From the IMG/VR virus record IMGVR_UViG_3300006990_004668, positions 1-31,302 of that record: 31,302 bases of DNA; one strand, 5' to 3'. A program made the translations under genes and the position numbers. The first letter of the stretch is position 1. Each line of letters opens with the position of its first letter. This DNA comes from a virus. A model generated the notes under the pieces. It was not told the DNA's origin. It did not search any database and saw only the letters and a program-made list of their open reading frames with translations. Below, piece after piece: positions 23,722 through 30,092 of the stretch.

Positions 23722-24140
23722 AAATCACAGAAAGCCAGTTAAGAAAGACTATTAGGCAAGTAATTAGAGAAGCAGGCGAAGATCCTAATATGTCAACAGG
23801 TCTTGCCCAACGACTTGCGCCTCATATAAAAGATCAAGCACTTGGGTACGTTCCAGGAGCAAGTACTGTTAAAAGTGTATATGATGCAGGAGTTACTACA
23901 TGGAACTCGCTTACAGATCAAGAAATTTCTAAGAAGTATCCAGACGATCAGATAGCTGGATTTATTAGAGCATGTAAAAGTTTACCTGAAGCTTTGAGGG
24001 ATCATCATGGACGTGGGGATCATGTAAGCATTGAATACATATTTAATGAATTATTACAACAAAAAGGAGTTAATCGATACTACATCGTCGACGACGATCA
24101 TAATAGAGCCGGCGAGTTTCCGTCTATAGAGGATAATTAG
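23718..24140 (+). CDS. Leader-bearing hypothetical with VP hairpin, 140 aa
   Basis: The N-terminus MKITESQLRKTIRQVIRE then Ala-Gly is an amphipathic leader with an I-R-E cleavage-type site. The next part, HIKDQALGYVPGASTVKSVYD then AGVTTW, resembles the AVGFVPFLGGARDLGDVV segment of the 14736 product, including total length (140 aa). The remainder is acidic and helical, ending DDDHNRAGEFPSIEDN. I recall leaders of this kind from many marine phage proteins. A role as a packaged, possibly membrane-active protein is inference. It is coupled to the EF-hand gene through a 4-nt overlap. Confidence 0.65.
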   Translation: MKITESQLRKTIRQVIREAGEDPNMSTGLAQRLAPHIKDQALGYVPGASTVKSVYDAGVTTWNSLTDQEISKKYPDDQIAGFIRACKSLPEALRDHHGRGDHVSIEYIFNELLQQKGVNRYYIVDDDHNRAGEFPSIEDN

Positions 24141-24165
24141 AATTTAAATACTTGTAAGACTCCAC

Positions 24166-24194
24166 GTGTATTAATATAATAAAAATTGTATTAT
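24166..24194 (+). promoter_or_regulatory. Candidate phage promoter (GTGTAT-N17-TATTAT)
   Basis: GTGTAT (24166-24171), 17 nt, then TATTAT (24189-24194), 19 nt before the next ATG with TAGGAG between. A TATAAT at 24175 is too close to the upstream box to pair with it. Confidence 0.5.
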
Positions 24195-24213
24195 TAAACA
24201 TAGGAGATAAATA

Positions 24214-24414
24214 ATGATTAAAATTGGCGACAGAGTCTATCACTTTCAAAATATGGATAACATTGGAACAGTTGTTGATATTGTTTCTGTAAAGAACAAT
24301 CAACTGACTGTTGGTGGGACTACTCAAGCTAGAGTCTTTGTCAAAGTTAAGTTTGACCATGATGAAGATATCATAACATATAATATGGGAGACATACAGA
24401 AACATTTTGATTAG
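24214..24414 (+). CDS. Small beta-barrel-like protein, 66 aa
   Basis: The 66-aa protein reads as a small SH3/KOW-like beta barrel: KIGDRVYHFQN, IGTVVDIVSVKNNQLTV, RVFVKVKFDHDED. The pattern Gly-Asp-x-Val then Ile-Gly-x-Val-Val is common to small phage proteins of unknown role. A TAGGAGATAAATA ribosome region and its own promoter motif support it. The last 8 nt overlap the start of the transglycosylase-like gene. Confidence 0.65.
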   Translation: MIKIGDRVYHFQNMDNIGTVVDIVSVKNNQLTVGGTTQARVFVKVKFDHDEDIITYNMGDIQKHFD

Positions 24415-24904
24415 CGTATTTATTGCTACAATATTGAGTACTAGCTTTTGTACTCAGGTTTACAAAGACTTATCAGACAATGTTACTCCAAGTGCAGAAA
24501 ACGTTGAAGTGTGTACGATGTTAATAGAAGATGCGATTAAAGAAAACGTTCCAATTGATATTGTATTGGCAGTAGCTTGGACTGAAAGTAGGTTTACTGC
24601 ACAGTCCAAGCCAAACAGTTCAGGCTGCGTAGGACCTCTACAGATAAAAATAATATATTGGTGTAAGGACAAAAAGCTTTCTTCTTGTGACACTTTTAGT
24701 GATGGAGTAAAGGCAGTCAAATATCTTTTAAAAAGATTTAAGCCGATCAATAAAGCTATTTGCTTTTATAACGATTCTAGAAAGCCTAGATGTAAACCAA
24801 AACACGATTTTAAGACAAAGTATGTTAAGCTTTTTATTAAGGCTAGAAGAAAAATCAATAATGTTTTAGAGAAAAATATTGTTATGAGATTTATTGGCGT
24901 GTAA
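24407..24904 (+). CDS. Exported lytic transglycosylase-like enzyme, 165 aa
   Basis: The TTG at 24407 gives a short hydrophobic N-terminus (MISVFIATILSTSFC), probably a signal peptide. The SLT-type lysozyme core follows: VLAVAWTESRFTAQS with catalytic Glu60, then SSGCVGPLQIKI (the GxxGxxQI motif), then DTFSDGVKAVKYLLKRF and ICFYND. The enzyme would cut peptidoglycan glycan strands. Eight or so cysteines suggest disulfides and extracytoplasmic action. A Ser/Gly-containing GLMQ-type motif is modified here to GPLQI. Host lysis or cell-wall opening during entry are both possible; no holin is recognised beside it. Confidence 0.8.
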   Translation: MISVFIATILSTSFCTQVYKDLSDNVTPSAENVEVCTMLIEDAIKENVPIDIVLAVAWTESRFTAQSKPNSSGCVGPLQIKIIYWCKDKKLSSCDTFSDGVKAVKYLLKRFKPINKAICFYNDSRKPRCKPKHDFKTKYVKLFIKARRKINNVLEKNIVMRFIGV

Positions 24905-24946
24905 TAAAACTATCAATCAATTTAATATTAATACAAAAGGACAATA

Positions 24947-25411
24947 ATGGTACAATACAAAAATAATTTCAATAATTTAAACTACTATCTACAAAACTTT
25001 ATGTCAATTGAAGTTATTCAAAAGTGTGGAGCTGAAGACGCTTGGTATCCTTTACTTAATAAAATCTTTATCAACAAGAATCTCAAGTACAGAGAAAGGT
25101 TTTTTACTTTAATGCATGAAGCAGGACACGCTTTGATTGATAAAAACATAAGAAAGTCTGGTGCTGTTTGCTTTAACAAAAATCGACCATCAACAGTCAA
25201 GTCAAAAAGAGATTTTGTTCACGTTATGAATGAAGAAATCTTGGCATGGAATTATGGAAAGTCTCTTGTCATAGGATTAAACATGTCTTTCGAAGAGTCT
25301 GTCTTGGAAAGATACATGTCAGATGCTATTATGTCTTATACAAGATCTGGCTTAGACTCTGTTTATGGAAAAGAAATCAACGCAAATATAATTTATACAA
25401 AGTATGTCTAA
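24947..25411 (+). CDS. HExxH zinc metallopeptidase (ImmA/IrrE-like)
   Basis: This 154-aa protein contains FTLMHEAGHALID (His57, Glu58, His61) and, about 35 residues on, NEEILAWNYG, which fits the second-helix Glu ligand of ImmA/IrrE-type (DUF955) peptidases. It also has LLNKIFINKNL before the motif, the usual beta-strand seen in that family. ImmA-type enzymes cleave phage repressors or regulators; a substrate here is unknown. No HTH partner is adjacent. An AAAAGGACAATA site precedes the ATG. GTGTAA occurs at the stop of the preceding gene, without a good -10 partner. Confidence 0.75.
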   Translation: MVQYKNNFNNLNYYLQNFMSIEVIQKCGAEDAWYPLLNKIFINKNLKYRERFFTLMHEAGHALIDKNIRKSGAVCFNKNRPSTVKSKRDFVHVMNEEILAWNYGKSLVIGLNMSFEESVLERYMSDAIMSYTRSGLDSVYGKEINANIIYTKYV

Positions 25412-25427
25412 TTAAACCTTCTTGAAA

Positions 25428-25456
25428 GTGTATATAATATATTTAATTAATATAAT
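25428..25456 (+). promoter_or_regulatory. Candidate phage promoter (GTGTAT-N17-TATAAT)
   Basis: GTGTAT (25428-25433), 17 nt, then TATAAT (25451-25456), 18 nt before the ATG, with a strong TAGGAGGG ribosome site between. Confidence 0.55.
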
Positions 25457-25474
25457 ATTACTTAGGAGGGTATT

Positions 25475-25831
25475 ATGCCATTATCAAAAAAAGAGTTAAG
25501 AGCCTTAAAAAACAAGATGGCTGAGAACGACCCTGATATGCTTAAAAAGATCAAGGTTGCGTCAAAGTCAAGAAAAAAGGCTGTGAAGGAAGTTCTTAAG
25601 AACAAAACTTATATGATTGGAGAAAACAGAAAACAGAAGACAAGACGTTGGAACTTTAAAGTTAATCAAGTCGTCTATGTCTATGATTCGGGCACCGTAG
25701 ATCTGGGTCTTATTATATCTGACAAAGAATACTTCATGAAGTCTGTAAGAGAAAACTGTTTTTTTGTGTTAGTTAATAACACAGTTTGCATGCTTAATGG
25801 CAAACAAATTAGAGCTATTCCTGAAGTGTAA
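25475..25831 (+). CDS. Basic hypothetical protein, 118 aa
   Basis: No family is recognised. The first 50 residues are Lys-rich and helical (KKELRALKNKMAE, VASKSRKKAVKEVLKNK). The second half is beta-rich (NQVVYVYDSGTVDLGLIIS, FFVLVNNTVCMLNGKQI) and looks like a small barrel of the SH3/KOW type. It has the strongest ribosome site of the region (AGGAGGG) and its own promoter-like motif, so it may be made in large amounts. The next promoter motif begins in its last codons. Confidence 0.65.
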   Translation: MPLSKKELRALKNKMAENDPDMLKKIKVASKSRKKAVKEVLKNKTYMIGENRKQKTRRWNFKVNQVVYVYDSGTVDLGLIISDKEYFMKSVRENCFFVLVNNTVCMLNGKQIRAIPEV

Positions 25832-25855
25832 TATTTAAATTATTAATATTATAAT
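25826..25855 (+). promoter_or_regulatory. Candidate phage promoter (GTGTAA-N18-TATAAT)
   Basis: GTGTAA (25826-25831) overlaps the final Val and stop codons of the preceding gene. After 18 nt comes TATAAT (25850-25855). The next ATG is 53 nt beyond. Confidence 0.5.
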
Positions 25856-25908
25856 AAAACATAATTCATATCAACAAACTCAATTAAATTTATTTCAAAG
25901 GAAAAAAT

Positions 25909-26658
25909 ATGAAGCTTAACGTTAAAAGCGAAGGCATTAGCTTTGGCACAAACATTCTAGACGTCAAGATTCCTGCTCAGCTTCGTGAAAGATATCCATG
26001 TAATATCGATTATCTTGATGCAGCTTTTGGTGGAGAAGGATTTACCCCTTCAACAATGACGTTATTTACAGGAGAGCCTGGTGCTGGAAAAACTACGTTA
26101 ATGCTAGCTTTATCAAATGCATTAACTGCACAAGGTTACACCTGTTTGTTTAACACAGCTGAAGAAAGCCTTTATCAGATTAAGCTTACATGTGAAAGAC
26201 TTAAGTTTGAAGACGGCTTTATTGCAGGCCAAGAATCTTATGTCCCTAGGTTGATTAGTCAATGTGATTCTCTTAGAAAAAAGTTCCCAGGCAAACCTTT
26301 CTTTTTAATTGTAGACTCTCTGCAGACTTTAAACGACGGCAAGTATGGAGAAGATCATACAAACAGTCAGTCAGCTGTTCGAGCTCTTCAAATACTAACT
26401 GACTATGCAAAAGAGCATTATGTTAATGTTATCTGTATCGGTCAAGTAAACAAGAGCGGGAGCATGGCAGGATCTCAAAAGCTTAAGCATATGGTAGATG
26501 CTATGCTTCATCTTTCTATTGAAAAGAAAGATGAAGACTTTAAAGGTCTTCGTGTATTAGAAACTGTAAAGAATCGATTTGGCGGTTCTGGATGGACTTT
26601 TTATTTAGATCTAAAGAAACGAGGGTTTGATGAAGTCGCAAGAGTTGGAGCTCGCTAA
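25909..26658 (+). CDS. RadA/RecA-like recombination ATPase
   Basis: A RecA-fold ATPase of 249 aa. Walker A is FTGEPGAGKTTL (about 53-64), and ETAEE-type NTAEES follows at the expected place. Walker B is FFLIVDSLQTL, and the motif VKNRFGGSGWTFYL (about 221-234) is the KNRFG signature of RadA/Sms. Only the ATPase domain is present: the N-terminal zinc finger and the C-terminal Lon-like domain of bacterial RadA are missing. RadA drives branch migration during recombination, so a phage role in recombination-dependent replication or repair is likely; a helicase-like DnaB relative is the alternative. An AAAGGAAAAAAT site precedes the ATG, and the membrane-protein gene follows with no gap. Confidence 0.85.
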   Translation: MKLNVKSEGISFGTNILDVKIPAQLRERYPCNIDYLDAAFGGEGFTPSTMTLFTGEPGAGKTTLMLALSNALTAQGYTCLFNTAEESLYQIKLTCERLKFEDGFIAGQESYVPRLISQCDSLRKKFPGKPFFLIVDSLQTLNDGKYGEDHTNSQSAVRALQILTDYAKEHYVNVICIGQVNKSGSMAGSQKLKHMVDAMLHLSIEKKDEDFKGLRVLETVKNRFGGSGWTFYLDLKKRGFDEVARVGAR

Positions 26659-26994
26659 TTGTTATTAGCAGTATTAGTTTATATTATCGCAGCAATTATG
26701 ACTTTTTCGCAGCACAACCTTCAGTTTGTTGACCCATGGTTTAAAGACAAGCAGATATACTTGCTGGTTATTTTGAGCTACCCAATATCGTTTGCATATT
26801 ATTATGCCTGGACTTTTTTTGTCAATGCTTCTGGGGGATCTGTATGGTCAGCACGCTTTATTTTTTTTGGCCTGTCCTACCTTATATACCCAGTACTAAC
26901 ATGGTTGTTGCTGCAACAAACACCATTCACTTTAAAAAATCTTTTATGCATATTCTTCAGCATTATAATTCTCATAATTCAGTATAAGTTATAA
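26659..26994 (+). CDS. Small four-helix membrane protein (SMR/EamA-like), 111 aa
   Basis: The TTG start directly follows the RadA-like stop. About four hydrophobic helices cover nearly the whole protein: residues 1-16 (LAVLVYIIAAIMTF), about 33-55 (IYLLVILSYPISFAYYYAW), 68-85 (RFIFFGLSYLIYPVLTWLL) and 91-108 (NLLCIFFSIIILIIQ). Size and layout match small multidrug-resistance/EamA-half-like proteins. I recall a similar uncharacterised membrane protein (Phe-Ser-Gln, Pro-Trp-Phe) in marine T4-like phages. The transported substrate, if any, is unknown. Holin is an alternative, but four helices with internal charges argue against it. Confidence 0.7.
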   Translation: MLLAVLVYIIAAIMTFSQHNLQFVDPWFKDKQIYLLVILSYPISFAYYYAWTFFVNASGGSVWSARFIFFGLSYLIYPVLTWLLLQQTPFTLKNLLCIFFSIIILIIQYKL

Positions 26995-27012
26995 ACCTAG
27001 TAAAACGCAGAA

Positions 27013-27042
27013 GTGTAAATTAGTTTATACCAATATTATAAT
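27013..27042 (+). promoter_or_regulatory. Candidate phage promoter (GTGTAA-N18-TATAAT)
   Basis: GTGTAA (27013-27018), 18 nt, then TATAAT (27037-27042), 35 nt before the TTG start of the MoxR gene. The leading GTGTAAATTAGT equals that at 18678. Confidence 0.55.
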
Positions 27043-27077
27043 AACAGGTAATCAACAACAAATCAAAGGAAATTAAA

Positions 27078-28163
27078 TTGAATATCAAAAACTTTCTCTC
27101 CATAGTCAAAACTCTTCCTTCACACCATGCAGTTCTGGTTAGGGCAAGTACTGGTGTCGGTAAATCATCTCTAGTTAACATGATTGCAGATCATTTTGAA
27201 TTACCCCTTCTTGATGTTCGAACTGCACTTATGACTGAAGGTGATGTTATTGGTTACCCAGATATTGAAGGTATGAAGAAAAAAGGTGTTATGTCTTTTT
27301 GTATGCCTTCATGGTTTGTTAGGGCATGTAACGAACCAGTTATATTGTTCTTGGACGAGCTCAACCGAGGTCTACCAACAGTGCAACAAGCATTTTTCCA
27401 AATTGTTTTAGATAGATGTTTAGGTAACGATGAATCTGGCAACCCTTATACTCTACACCCGGAAACTAGAATTTATGCTGCAATCAATCATGGCGCTGAG
27501 TATGATGTTAATGAAATGGATCCAGCTCTCTTACGACGCTTTTGGACAATAGACCTAGATCCCTCGAAGGACGACTGGATTAGTTGGGCTAAGAGTAAAA
27601 GCATTGATCCTCTCATTATCGAGTTTCTTAAGACTAGATCTACACATCTTTTTGTAGACTTGGAAAAATTGACTCCAGGAAATGTTTTCCCAACTCCTGC
27701 TTCATGGGCAAGATTTGATGAAGTTTTAAAGTTTATGTCGAAAAGCCTGTTAGAAGATAGAAACAGTATTGACATTTATAACACGGCAGTTGGATTTTTA
27801 GGATCAGAAACTTCAGTTGAGTTTACTGACTTTGTAAAAAAATATGAGATTGATGTTTCGCCTGAAGCAATTCTTCAAAGCTTTGATAATGTAAAGGATC
27901 GATTAGAAGCAATGTCTAATGATAGAATCAACTCCTTGATTGAACGTCTAGGGGAACATTCTGTAAGTAATGACTGGACAGTCAAGCAAGCAAAAAATGC
28001 TGGAAAGCTTGCAAAAATGATTTCTGAGGAAATGGTTATTCACTTTTGGTCTTGTGTTACAAAGGGTAAGAACGTTAATTCGATCCAGAACTTTCATAGA
28101 GAAATAGGTGACTACATTGTTGAAGTCGTCAACAGTAACAGAAGCCTTCTTGGAAACAAATAA
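27078..28163 (+). CDS. MoxR-family AAA+ ATPase
   Basis: This 361-aa ATPase has Walker A ASTGVGKSSLVN (about 23-34), a GDVIGYPDIEG segment, Walker B VILFLDELNRG (88-98) with the Glu and Asn-Arg of the MoxR clade, and the sensor-type RIYAAINHG and DPALLRRFWTIDLD with the arginine finger. A C-terminal helical domain follows. MoxR proteins remodel protein complexes together with VWA partners, activating or assembling metal enzymes. The start is TTG, with AAAGGAAATTAAA upstream. The next gene, 10 nt downstream, encodes a VWA partner, so they probably act as one machine. Confidence 0.9.
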   Translation: MNIKNFLSIVKTLPSHHAVLVRASTGVGKSSLVNMIADHFELPLLDVRTALMTEGDVIGYPDIEGMKKKGVMSFCMPSWFVRACNEPVILFLDELNRGLPTVQQAFFQIVLDRCLGNDESGNPYTLHPETRIYAAINHGAEYDVNEMDPALLRRFWTIDLDPSKDDWISWAKSKSIDPLIIEFLKTRSTHLFVDLEKLTPGNVFPTPASWARFDEVLKFMSKSLLEDRNSIDIYNTAVGFLGSETSVEFTDFVKKYEIDVSPEAILQSFDNVKDRLEAMSNDRINSLIERLGEHSVSNDWTVKQAKNAGKLAKMISEEMVIHFWSCVTKGKNVNSIQNFHREIGDYIVEVVNSNRSLLGNK

Positions 28164-28173
28164 GGTAATAAAT

Positions 28174-29472
28174 ATGTCTACTAATAAAAACAACACGCAC
28201 CTTACAGTCAATGCTGTTGATCAAGAAAAAATAGATAATTATAATTTAACTAAGCATCTAGTCAATTTTCTATGGAATGAACCTTTTTACAGTAGAATAT
28301 TAAGATCTTTAAACAAGATTGAAACAGAATCAATTCCAACAGCAGGCGTTTCTGAAGTGGATGGTGATCTAACACTTTGGTGGAATAGAAGTTTTATGGC
28401 TGGGTTAACTCAAAAGCAAAACACTGGACTTCTTAAACATGAATGTCTTCATCTTGTTTTTGGACACACAACAGACCGCCGTAGAGAACCGCATATAATT
28501 TGGAATTACGGAACTGATCTTGCAATCAATTCAACAATCCCGGAAAACGAACTTCCAGAAGGTGGTTTGATTCCGGGAGTACCACTCCATGTTGATCCTG
28601 CAGTGATGTCTCAAATGTCTAGTGATCAAGTCAAAAGCTTTCAAAAGCTTTCTGATGTTATTGAAAACCTTCCTAGAGACAAAACGTCAGAGTTTTACTT
28701 TAACAAGCTAATGTCTGATCCAGAAGCTAAAGAAGCTATAGAAAACCTTAGTAAAGGAGATAATGAAGGAATATGTCCAAGGGTAGGATTTGATGATCAT
28801 GACGGATGGGAATCAATGTCTGAAGAAAATCAGGACATGATTGAGGCTAAAATTAGAGAAATATTAAAGGATGCAGCTGAGGAGGCTAACTCTCGTCACT
28901 GGGGTTCATGCAGTTCGCTTGTTAAGACTGAAGTTATGCGTCGTATATCTAGGGAGATTAAATGGGAGTCCCTTCTTAAACGATTTTGTGGGTTTACTAA
29001 TAGAGACGAACGACAATCATCTATTAGACGTCTTAACAAGAAATATCCTGGCGTCCATTCAGGACACAAGAAAATATATAAACCTATGATTGCAGTTTAT
29101 GTCGACGAAAGCGGATCGATTACAAACAAAGAGCTAGAAAAATTCTATTCAGAGCTTGACAACTTATCAGCAAGAACAGACTTTTATGTGTACAAGTTTG
29201 ATACCAATGTTGATGAAAACTCTGCTTTTCTTTGGAAAAAGAATTCTAAGCCTAAGTTCAAAAGAAACCTTACAGGTGGTACTTGTTTTCAAGCAGTAAC
29301 AGATCATGCAGAGAAAAACAAAAAGAAATTTGATGCTTATATAATATTAACAGATGGTGCAGCGTACAAACCTACGTCAGCTAAAAGAATTAGAAGATGT
29401 TGGATTGTTGTTCCTAATCAAAAACTCAATTTTGTACATGACAGACCAGATATCGTCATTAACATGAAATAA
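28174..29472 (+). CDS. Metallopeptidase-domain plus VWA-like protein (DUF2201 type)
   Basis: The ATG at 28174 is chosen because it has TAAGGTAATAAAT upstream and gives a clean start after the MoxR gene; a longer frame starts inside that gene. The 432-aa protein has an N-terminal putative metallopeptidase domain with LLKHECLHLVFGH (His89, Glu90, His93, His98) followed by NYGTDLAINSTI. A VWA-like domain then begins about residue 305, with AVYVDESGSITNKEL as the DxSGS metal site and LTGGTCFQAV as the second MIDAS strand. VWA plus MoxR pairs occur widely in bacteria as putative chaperone systems. The phage target is unknown. Confidence 0.88.
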   Translation: MSTNKNNTHLTVNAVDQEKIDNYNLTKHLVNFLWNEPFYSRILRSLNKIETESIPTAGVSEVDGDLTLWWNRSFMAGLTQKQNTGLLKHECLHLVFGHTTDRRREPHIIWNYGTDLAINSTIPENELPEGGLIPGVPLHVDPAVMSQMSSDQVKSFQKLSDVIENLPRDKTSEFYFNKLMSDPEAKEAIENLSKGDNEGICPRVGFDDHDGWESMSEENQDMIEAKIREILKDAAEEANSRHWGSCSSLVKTEVMRRISREIKWESLLKRFCGFTNRDERQSSIRRLNKKYPGVHSGHKKIYKPMIAVYVDESGSITNKELEKFYSELDNLSARTDFYVYKFDTNVDENSAFLWKKNSKPKFKRNLTGGTCFQAVTDHAEKNKKKFDAYIILTDGAAYKPTSAKRIRRCWIVVPNQKLNFVHDRPDIVINMK

Positions 29473-29491
29473 AAATATAAAAAAGGCAAAT

Positions 29492-29656
29492 ATGTTATAT
29501 AATCAGAATGGCGAAACATTCAAGCTTGTTACAGAAAACGGAAAAACAAAGCTTTACCACAAGGCAGAAAATCGTTGGTCCAATGGTTGGACTTACGTAG
29601 GCACATATCTTAATCAAGAAAAAGCCAAGACATCTGCAAGACTTTATGCTAGCTAA
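29492..29656 (+). CDS. Small conserved-looking protein, 54 aa
   Basis: The ATG follows AAAAAGGCAAAT and opens a 54-codon frame: MLYNQNGETFKLV, then KTKLYHKAENRWSNGWTYVG, ending KAKTSARLYAS. It reads as a small beta sheet with conserved-looking Trp and Gly residues. It sits between the VWA gene and the next gene, 9 nt before the latter. I cannot name a family. Confidence 0.6.
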   Translation: MLYNQNGETFKLVTENGKTKLYHKAENRWSNGWTYVGTYLNQEKAKTSARLYAS

Positions 29657-29665
29657 GAGGTAAAA

Positions 29666-29899
29666 ATGAGAAAATCAAATCGTTATAGAGTTACTATTGA
29701 TAAGAATGGTTTGAGCGACTACGAAAGAAAAGTAGTTGATTATGTCTTTGAGTCTTCTTCTCCGAAAGATGCACTTAGGAGAGTTGAAGCTGTCTATGAA
29801 AGATGCGAGAGAATAAATAAGAGAATACCGTATAACTCTAAACTCTTTTTAGAAGCATTAGCAATTTCAGCTGAAACTGATCTGGAATTTAATGGTTGA
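29666..29899 (+). CDS. Small hypothetical protein, 77 aa
   Basis: This basic-to-acidic helical protein (NGLSDYERKVVDYVFE, SSPKDALRRVEAVYERCE) has no recognised family. The pattern of two helices with Arg/Glu pairs might mediate protein binding. An AAGAGGTAAAA site precedes the ATG; the stop overlaps the next start by 8 nt. Confidence 0.6.
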   Translation: MRKSNRYRVTIDKNGLSDYERKVVDYVFESSSPKDALRRVEAVYERCERINKRIPYNSKLFLEALAISAETDLEFNG

Positions 29900-30092
29900 A
29901 TCGGTTCTCTTTTGTGTAATTAGTCTATATATATTTTATTATAATTACAAATCATTCACTCGCTTTAATAAAGACTATTACGACTCAAACCCATATGTTT
30001 ACAGCTCTTTATTTTTTATTAGCTCAATTGTTATAACCACAATTATTTTTTCTCTTTATTTTATAATAATTTATGTTTGGGACTTATTTTGA
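29892..30092 (+). CDS. Small membrane protein with two helices, 66 aa
   Basis: Two hydrophobic segments are visible: MVESVLFCVISLYIFYY (1-17) and about 40-62 (SLFFISSIVITTIIF, SLYFIIIYVW), with a charged connecting stretch (KSFTRFNKDYYDS). The gene overlaps the preceding one by 8 nt and the DNA ligase gene by 4 nt. Two-helix small proteins of this kind can be holins, antiholins or signal-blocking proteins; nothing decides which. Confidence 0.6.
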   Translation: MVESVLFCVISLYIFYYNYKSFTRFNKDYYDSNPYVYSSLFFISSIVITTIIFSLYFIIIYVWDLF

